Assembly: GCF_036884655.1 (NCBI RefSeq)
Contig: NC_088340.1
Span: 30,070,001 to 30,134,000, forward strand
Length of the DNA stretch: 64,000 nucleotides
From: Musa acuminata AAA Group
Taxonomy: Eukaryota; Streptophyta; Magnoliopsida; Zingiberales; Musaceae
Direction: 5' to 3'
The notes under the pieces: generated by a model
Seen by the model: the letters and a program-made list of their open reading frames with translations, nothing else
Databases searched by the model: none
Told to the model about the DNA's origin: nothing
Part shown: in pieces, positions 57,585-64,000 of the stretch
How the letters are laid out: the number at the start of each line of letters is the position of its first letter
Numbering within the stretch: the stretch's first letter is position 1
Program-made: the position numbers and the translations under genes

Positions 57585-58182
57585 ACACAACCCTGATAAG
57601 TTGGAATCGAGGACAGAGCGGTGTAATTCATGGGATACCTCAAAGAAACTTGTGGGTATTATTTCTATCATATTGAGGACCAAAAGGTCTTTGTAGCTAA
57701 GAGAGCAGTGTTCCTTGAGAAGGAATATATTCTTGGCAGAGATAAAGGGAGCATGATAGAGTTGAGCGAGGTTAGAGAACATAGCTCAAGCACCACTCTA
57801 CAGCCCTAGTTTGTTTAGGTACCTAGCACACAAGTTTCGACTTTACGTAGGTCCGACAGAGTATCCTATCCTCCTGAGAGATATGTGGGACATATTAGAG
57901 GAGAAGATATTGAGAATATTGATCCTCAGACTTACGAGGAGGCTATTACGAGTATAGACTCCGGGAAGTGGCAAGAAGCCATGAATTATGAGATGGATTC
58001 CATATACTCCAACAAGGTTTAGAACCTAGTTGATGCACCCAAGGGTATTGTACCCATCGGTTGCAAGTGGATCTTCAAGAAGAAGATCGGAGTAGATGGA
58101 AAAGTAGAGACCTATAATGCAAGGCTAGTGGTAAGGGGTATTGTAAAAAATAAGGTATTGAGTATGACGAAACCTTCTCACT
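57585..58182 (+). pseudogene. N3 pol continuation (integrase end and start of reverse transcriptase)
   Basis: It continues the sequence cut at 49508 and reads DKLESRTERC, EDQKVFVAKRAVFLEKEY, RSDRVSYPPERYVGHIRG and GCKWIFKKKIGVDGKVETY in broken frames. It stops just before the RT catalytic motifs, at the deletion junction near 58182. Confidence 0.8.
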
Positions 58183-58186
58183 GAGT

Positions 58187-59261
58187 ACGATTCAAACTTG
58201 GAACCTAAAAAGATCTCATCCCGGGTTTTCCGGGTCCTGGCGGTACCACCACCTGTGCTGGGCAGTACCACCGCCTACAGCACTAACACTAGGCGGTACC
58301 ACCACTTGGGAGACTGTCTGGGCAGTACCACTGCCCAGACTAGTAGTACCATCGCCTAACAGTCTCGGAGACTGAGTATGGGTGGTACCACCGCCTAACA
58401 TAGTCTCGGAGACTGTGCCATAACGGTTCTACCTGTTGGGTCACTATTTGTGCCTTTCACTTGGCCCAACACAACCTAACCTTAGGCTCAATTGGCCCAT
58501 AATTGAGTTGGCCCAATTATAACCCAATTATGTGCTAACTATAAAATTTAAGGCATATGCTAAGCTAAATAAGTCCGGTTTCTTTTGGCGAGCTTCCGGT
58601 GATCTTCCGATGAACTTTCGACGATCTCTTTGTAATGTTCAAACGGACTCCCAGTAAGCTCCTGGACTTTACGACGATCTTCTTGGCAAGTTTCGATGAG
58701 TTTCTCTTGCAAGCTCCTAGACTTCTAAGTCAATTCCGACATAACTTCCGATGAACGTCCGGACTTCCGACGAACTCTCGAACTCCCAATGAAATCTCAT
58801 TCTTGACTCCGGGACTTCATTTTGCTTTATGCCTTGATCGCTATCGTAGTTAATGCTGCACACTTAAAACCTACTTCGATCTAGACAATTATTATAAGGC
58901 TTAAATCAAATATTGTTCGGCATGTCATTGGTTCATCGACTCTTCGTCCGATTCTTCGGTCCTCTCTTATGGCCTATTGTCCAATCGGCTAGTTGACCTC
59001 CGTAACTCTAATTTCCTTACCATAAATTTTGCTCTTCTAGGTCTGATGCCTGATGCCCGAACCCATGGCCCGAAGCCTTCTACCGATACGTCAACCGATC
59101 CTCTAGCTCGATGTCCAATCTTCTAACATGTTCCACTCCGGCCCAACATGATTCTTCCTGCCTTAATTGTCTCTCCCTTATCAAAGCTTCCTGCGTCACT
59201 TAAAACGCAGATCAGATAAGCACTATCAATTGGTTTTATCATCAAAATCTAAGATTCAATA
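58187..59261 (-). mobile_element. Sirevirus-like LTR fragment (N6-like), minus strand
   Basis: It begins inside an LTR (GATTCAAACTTGGAACC), contains a palindrome cluster (about 58240-58425) and CGATGAACTTTCGACGA words. It ends AAGATTCAATA, the reverse complement of the LTR start. It sits exactly where N3 has lost the second half of pol and the first part of its 3' LTR. Only this LTR part remains of the insertion. Confidence 0.75.
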
Positions 59262-59624
59262 GAGGGAACCAATGGTTCATAGGCTAGAGCCTTTTTGGGT
59301 TGCCTCTCCTATTCTCCTCCTCTTCTACTCCTCAGATAATAGGCTTAGAGTTTTGAGGAGCATCGTCACAACCCTACTATGTGGATCACCACTAGAGAGG
59401 AGGACGCTTGACCTCTTTCACCCTCTCCTAGAGAACTGTAGGGATTTAATGATAGCTATCTCCTTAGGTAACACAATCTTTCATATATGCAGTTTTAAGT
59501 TTCACGGTTTTTGCGCGCCAATCTTCGAATGACAACAAACACATCTTTGGGAAATTGGAGATTTTATTTTTTTTATTTTTGTTCTTCCGCTGCACATGTG
59601 ATATTGACCCCAGATTTCTCAACA
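59262..59624 (+). repeat. N3 3' LTR, terminal part
   Basis: It matches 12068-12430 of the 5' LTR (GAACCAATGGTTCATAGGC to TTTCTCAACA) and is followed by the TATAG duplication. Confidence 0.85.
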
Positions 59625-60459
59625 TATAGACCCCAAATGTCTTCAAAATTAGAGCCAAAAAAGGGCTCATCTCAGGTTTCTCGGATCCTAGTGGTACCAC
59701 CACTTGTGCTAGGCTGTACTACCACCTACAGCACTGAAACTAGGTGGTACCACAGCTCAGTCTAGCGGTACCATCACCTGACACAATCTGGGAGACTATG
59801 TCTGGGCGGTACCACTGCCAGACTGACGGTACCACCGCTTGACACTAGGTGGTACCACTGCTTAGTTTGACGATACTATTGCCTGACATCATGAAAAAGT
59901 GTTCTCTTGACTTTTTTAGCTCTTGGGTGGTTCCACCTAACCTTGTGTGATCTAATGAGCCTTTCACTTGGCCTAAAACAATTCCAATATAGGCCCAATG
60001 GGCCCCTAATTGAGTTGGAATGGTTACACCAAAAACCAACTCAATTACGACCTAAACTAACTCGATCTAGACAAATTATTATAAAGCATGAATTATATGT
60101 TGTTCAGCATGTCATTGGTTCTTCCGGCGCTTCGTTCGATCCTTCGGCACATTGTCCTCTCCTTCGGCATATTGCCCAATCAACTTATTGACACCTGCAA
60201 TTTCCGATCTCTTTAGCGCAATGTCCTATCCTTTAACCCGATGCCCGAACTCACGGCACTAAGCCTTATGCCGACACATTGACCATTCCTCCGGTCCGAC
60301 GTCCAATCATCTAACATGTTTAATTTCGGTCCAACTTCTTATTCTTCCTGCTTTAATCAATTTATCTCTCCCGATCGAAGCTAGTCTCACGTCACTCAAA
60401 ACACAAATTAGATAATAACATTATCAATTGGTTTTATCATCAAAATCCAAGATTCAACA
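59625..60459 (-). repeat. N2 5' LTR, right part
   Basis: It continues the LTR interrupted at 11223 (TATAGACCCCAAATGTC) through a palindrome cluster (59690-59880) to AAGATTCAACA at 60459. The TSD TATTG of N2 follows. Long open frames here are by-products of the LTR sequence. Confidence 0.85.
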
Positions 60460-60616
60460 TATTGCACTTATTATAAGTGAAGCACACCTTCAATATTTCC
60501 GACATGAATTTTTCATCAAATGGAAGTTTTTGAACCGTTGAGGCTTTTATCGAAGCACTAATTCACAATTAGTATCAGAGCAAAGTTACTCTCCGTTGGA
60601 TTAATAACCAAAACAG

Positions 60617-61644
60617 ATGACTTTTTTTCGACATTCAAGAGGGTCACTCTATCATTCATCCTCCTATGTTCAATGGGATGGACTACACATATTGAAAAAC
60701 TCAAATGAGAGTTTTATTGCTTTCTATGTATTTTGATTTATGAAACATTATTGAAAACAGTTTTAAAAAGTTTTCCAAACTAATGAATGAATGGAATGAT
60801 TTGGAGAAGAAGACTTTTTCTTTGAATGCTAAAACGATGAACACTTTATTTTTTAGCTCTAGATAAAAATGAATTTAATTAGGTTCTATTTGTAAAATTG
60901 CACATGACATTTGACATATTCTTAAAATCACACACGAAAGCACTAGTAGAGTTAATAATTTAAAAATTAATCTTTTAATGCATAGTTTTGAATTATTTCC
61001 AATGGAACCAAGCGAAACCATTGAAGACATGTACACCCGTTTTACAGATGGCGTCAATGGTTTGAAAGCACTTGGTAAATATTTTTCTAATTTTGAACTT
61101 GTTAATAAAATACTAAGATCTCTTCAAAAAAGTTGGGATCCGAAAGTAACGACAATATAAGAGACAAAGGACTTGAACAATTTTTTTCTTGAAAAACTTA
61201 TCGGGTTTTCAATGACCTATCAAATGACTTATATCGAATATGATAAACATGAGAATAACCTTCCAAAGAACAGGGAGGATTTGGTACTTCGAACAATAGA
61301 AGACCACTTAAGAGAAAACTCAAGTGATGATGATGATGATGATGATGATGACCTTGAACTCCTAATAATAAAATTTAAAAAAATTCATAAAATAAGAATT
61401 AAAGAATAAAAATAAACTTAAAAAGGATAAAACAACTTGCTATGAATGCAATTGGTTGGGGCATTTAAAAAGTGAATGTCGGCAAGTGAAGAAGAAGTAA
61501 CAAAAGAAGAAGAAAGCACTCAAGGCGACATGGGATGAATCAAGTGCATTCGAATATGAGGTTGTGAACTACACCTTGGTGGCCTTCAACAACGAGGTAA
61601 GTGACAAAACCAAAACTCCTTTACCTTATTATGAAATTACTTGA
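60617..61644 (+). pseudogene. N1 gag remnant
   Basis: The ATG at 60617 aligns with the N4c gag start. Pieces in three frames include FNGMDYTY, MEPSETIEDMYTRFTDGVNG, LRSLQKSWDPKVTTI and ENNLPKNREDLVLRTIEDHL. A GAT repeat encodes a run of nine aspartates at about 61326-61352. One zinc knuckle remains, CYECNWLGHLKSEC near 61438. The end YYEIT plus stop (61630-61644) is the shared gag-only terminus. Confidence 0.78.
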
Positions 61645-61689
61645 TGCATTTCATGAGTTATTTTTAAGTTAGTATATAAAATATAACAA

Positions 61690-61750
61690 AAAGGGGAAGG
61701 GAGGGGGGGGGGGGGGGTGAGGGGTGAAAGGGGGGGAGGGGGGAGAGATG
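61690..61750 (+). repeat. G-rich low-complexity tract
   Basis: GGGAGGGGGG runs within AAGGGGAAGGG...GGGGAGAGATG. It contains several runs of three or more G and could form a G-quadruplex. Confidence 0.8.
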
Positions 61751-62997
61751 ATCATGCTTCTCTTTCTAGTGATTTTAAAAAAATTAAAAAAAATTGAGCA
61801 TGACAATTGTATGTTAACTCCTAGCACTAATTATGAACAGTTTGATTCACATAAAAAGAAAAATACATTATTACAACAAACAAAATAATTTTGATTGAAA
61901 ATGTTTTATGTTTAATAAAATCATGTTTGATGATTTAATGATGCATGATGATTTGAAGTAATGATGATTTGATCTTGATGACTCTTGTGATAAATCTTTC
62001 TTTTCGGCTTTAAATAATGATGTATGTTTTTGTTTTGCATAAAAGACAAAGGCATGCTTGTATGAAATAAATCACATAAATTGAAACATATAAAAAAAAG
62101 GGGAATGTATTATTCTTGAAAATGTCTCTATCCCTAAAATCTTGTCGAGCTTTCAAAAAGAGATTAATGAATCTATTTTTGTTATTTTTATGAATCTCTT
62201 AAGAAAGTGATCTTGATGATTTGACAAATTAAATTTGAATGAGTTTTATCCAAATCATGAACTTGATACTTGAGATTTTTTGAAACAAGATCCTTGATCT
62301 CCCAAGATTTCTTTTCATTATTTGCTAAAGAGGAGTATTATCTAAATAAATGATGATTTTTCTTTTAATTCCTCGGAATTATAACTTGAAATCTTTTATG
62401 AATCAAGATCTCTTAATGTGCTCTCTTATCATTCCTTCTTATTATTTAAGAGGATTTTTTTTAATCATGAATTTTCTTATAAATTCTAAGAATTATAACT
62501 TAAAAATTTTAATATATGAATTATGATTTTGACAACTTTGAGTTTTCTTATATATGATTCATGATTTTTTATTCTCCTATGTTTCTTTTTGCTATTTACT
62601 AAATAGAATATCTTTTTCGGAATTCATGACTTATGATTTCCCTTACTATTTGATCTTCTAAGATTTCTTTTCATTTTTAAAAAAAAAGGAGATCAAAATG
62701 AATTATGTCTTTTGGTATTCACATGATCTTGATTTCTCAATTTTTATAACTCGAGTTTTCTTTATGAATCAAGATTATTTCCTAACATTCCTTCTATTTA
62801 CAAAAGAAGATATATGTTAAAAATGACCCATGGTCTTTCGGTATTCATGACTTGATCTTTCATTTTTGATGATTGAAATATTGATGTAAATTTTTCTTGA
62901 TATCTCATTTGTCATGATTTAAAAATTGATATAAAGGGAAAAAATTATAACATTATATTATTCCCTTCTTTGTTTATAACGACAAAGAGGGAGATAA

Positions 62998-63278
62998 AAT
63001 TGCTAGCTTGAACATCTCAAAAGAGAAGCAAAGATTGTTAGCTTGCACATCGTAAAGAAAAGTAAAATTGGTAGCTTGTATATTCTATAATGATGTAAAA
63101 TTTGCTAGCTTGCATGTTCTAAAATGTTGTAAAATTTGCTAGCTCGCACATTGCAAAAAAAAGTAAAACTTACTAGCTTATACATTGTAAATAAAAGCAA
63201 ACTTGTTAGCTTGCTCATTTGAAAAGAGAAGCAAAGTTTGCTAGCTTGCACATTTCAAGAAGATGCAAAAACATGCTA
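62998..63278 (+). repeat. Degenerate CTAGC/TTGCA repeat region of N1
   Basis: About eight units follow the pattern TTGCTAGCTTG(C/A)AC/ATATT plus AAAAGAGAAGCAAA. It matches the blocks in N2, N4a and N6. Confidence 0.78.
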
Positions 63279-63280
63279 TC

Positions 63281-64000
63281 TTGCACATCGAGATAACCAG
63301 ACAGACTAGTGTGTTGTATATCTATCCATATGATGGATGCAATTGGTCTCATAGCTACTCGTGTGGGGACACTAGGGATATAGTACACGTGCTCATTAGA
63401 GAATGAGTTCACTGATTGATCTGCTTACGAAATGTTGGATGGTTGATGATGCCTTATTATCAAACAATGATTCTATAGTCCTAATGGTGTATTTGGTCCT
63501 TAGACTTGAGACACCAAGTATGTCCAGTATGAGTTCTCCATTCTTTGATAACAGACTTATAGGTCTGGAGGTTTTAGATCTAGCACAGTAGAATATAGGG
63601 AGTGGTAGCCAACCTTACGAGGACTATTGAGTACCGATAGAGGATCATTTACTCTCGGTGTCATGAGAGGAATATCCTATGTGTTCTTAGTTGGAAAAAT
63701 CCCTAGCCAGCGTTATTCGAATTGAGAGAGAAAGAGTTCTTCGAGAGAATCCGATTAGAGCGAGACTCGATTAGAAACTGTATAGGTCTGACAACACCAT
63801 GCTCGGTATGTGATCTTTAGGGATATTAGATTAATGAGGGACTATAAATATACGATAACTGAGGACAAATAGGTCCAATAGATTGGATTCCCTTGTATCA
63901 TTTGGGGACTATGGTGTAGTGGCCTAGTACGTTCACCGTCGATGAGTTGATTAAATTATTATGAAGATAATAATTCACTAAGCCAAAAGGAGTTTTGATA
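63281..64000 (+). mobile_element. Fragment of an N3-family LTR, plus orientation
   Basis: It starts abruptly within the LTR (ATCGAGATAACCAGACAGAC) and runs to the window edge. It contains the block of about 0.4 kb that is present in the N4b LTRs but lost from the N3 5' LTR. Whether an internal region follows cannot be seen. Confidence 0.8.

Larger units (their letters stand above)
11224..59624 (+). mobile_element. N3: Ty1/copia element, plus strand, with three large nested insertions
   Basis: The 5' LTR is 11224-12430 and the primer-binding site follows at 12432. The leader is split across 12431-13393, 32821-33379 and 47301-47575. Gag and the first half of pol lie at 47576-49508 and continue at 57585-about 58182. 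The end of the 3' LTR is 59262-59624. The perfect TSD TATAG flanks the element (11219-11223 and 59625-59629). The stretch from mid reverse transcriptase to mid 3' LTR is deleted and replaced by an unrelated LTR fragment. N4a, N4b and N4c are inserted in it. The family looks like the Tork/Angela side of Ty1/copia, which is an inference from its integrase and RT wording. Confidence 0.85.
6833..60459 (-). mobile_element. N2: gag-only Sirevirus-like LTR element, minus strand, carrying all deeper insertions
   Basis: The 3' LTR is 6833-8157. The internal region is 8158-10796 and encodes a truncated gag but no pol. The 5' LTR is split into 10797-11223 and 59625-60459 by N3. The outer boundaries are TG...CA on the plus strand and are flanked by the perfect 5-bp TSD TATTG at both ends. 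A deletion near 10796 removed the primer-binding site, the gag N-terminus and the first bases of the 5' LTR. The element's own sequence is only about 5.2 kb of this 53.6-kb span. Confidence 0.85.
60465..63280 (+). mobile_element. N1: end of 5' LTR and internal region (outermost element, gag-only)
   Basis: It resumes the LTR cut at 6832. A primer-binding-like TAGTATCAGAGC (60570-60581) is followed by gag remains and an AT-rich 3' region. The last bases of the LTR (normally CTCTTAGTGCC...CTAACA) are missing. The internal region is cut at about 63280 by a truncated LTR of the N3 family, so the N1 3' LTR is not in the window. Confidence 0.75.
61645..63280 (+). other. N1 internal 3' region, non-coding
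   Basis: A G-rich homopolymer stretch (61690-61750) is followed by AT-rich sequence with ATGATTTGAT-like words. A polypurine tract lies at about 62983-62997 (AAAGAGGGAGATAAA) and then the CTAGC block. No pol motif. Confidence 0.7.

Noticed and set aside
59272..59765. Two overlapping plus-strand frames of about 85 codons
   Set aside because: They span the end of the N3 3' LTR and the start of the resumed N2 LTR, crossing an insertion junction, so they cannot be an inherited gene.

Overview
The window is nuclear DNA of a flowering plant. It has spliced genes with GT-AG introns, a plant-type ATP sulfurylase, a LONGIFOLIA/TRM-family locus and about 58 kb of LTR retrotransposons. The element families and the GC-rich coding exons suggest a monocot. 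Zingiberales (banana relatives) is my guess and is not demonstrated here.

Bases 1-5.4 kb are the only genic part. The last four exons of ATP sulfurylase (first step of sulfate assimilation) run on the plus strand to a stop at 2717, and the 5' end of the gene lies outside the window. A four-exon LONGIFOLIA-like gene lies tail to tail with it on the minus strand (3089-5122). That gene keeps its N-terminal motif, its central motif and its C-terminal DUF4378 domain. It also carries two in-frame stops, two frame changes and an internal deletion, so I call it a pseudogene.

From about 5.9 kb to the end the DNA is one stack of nested LTR retrotransposons, worked out from LTR pairs, target-site duplications (TSDs) and re-joining of the interrupted sequence. 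I name the elements by depth. N1 (plus, Sirevirus-like, outermost: 6113-6832 and 60465-63280) is interrupted by N2 (minus, 6833-60459, TSD TATTG). N2 is interrupted in its 5' LTR by N3 (plus, Ty1/copia, 11224-59624, TSD TATAG). N3 carries three further insertions. The first is N4a (plus, 13394-32820), whose 3' LTR holds a Ty3/gypsy chromovirus N5a (18535-32153), whose RNase H region holds N6 (22295-28969). The second is N4b (minus, 33380-about 47300, same family as N3), which holds a small defective gypsy element N5b (37110-42509, minus). The third is N4c (plus, 49509-57579, TSD AAAAG), the most complete element. The deepest path has six layers.

N1, N2, N4a and N6 share LTR features and a gag gene with N4c but have no pol, so they look like gag-only non-autonomous relatives of a Sirevirus-type element. 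N4c, N5a, N5b, N3 and N4b carry pol, and every copy is damaged by stops, frameshifts or deletions. Recurrent small-scale structures include palindrome clusters in LTRs, several polypurine tracts before 3' LTRs, a degenerate CTAGC-rich repeat region found only in the gag-only elements, a repeated hairpin motif in the N3/N4b leader, and several internal tandem duplications. I saw no RNA genes and no CRISPR array. The plant gene content ends at about 5.4 kb.
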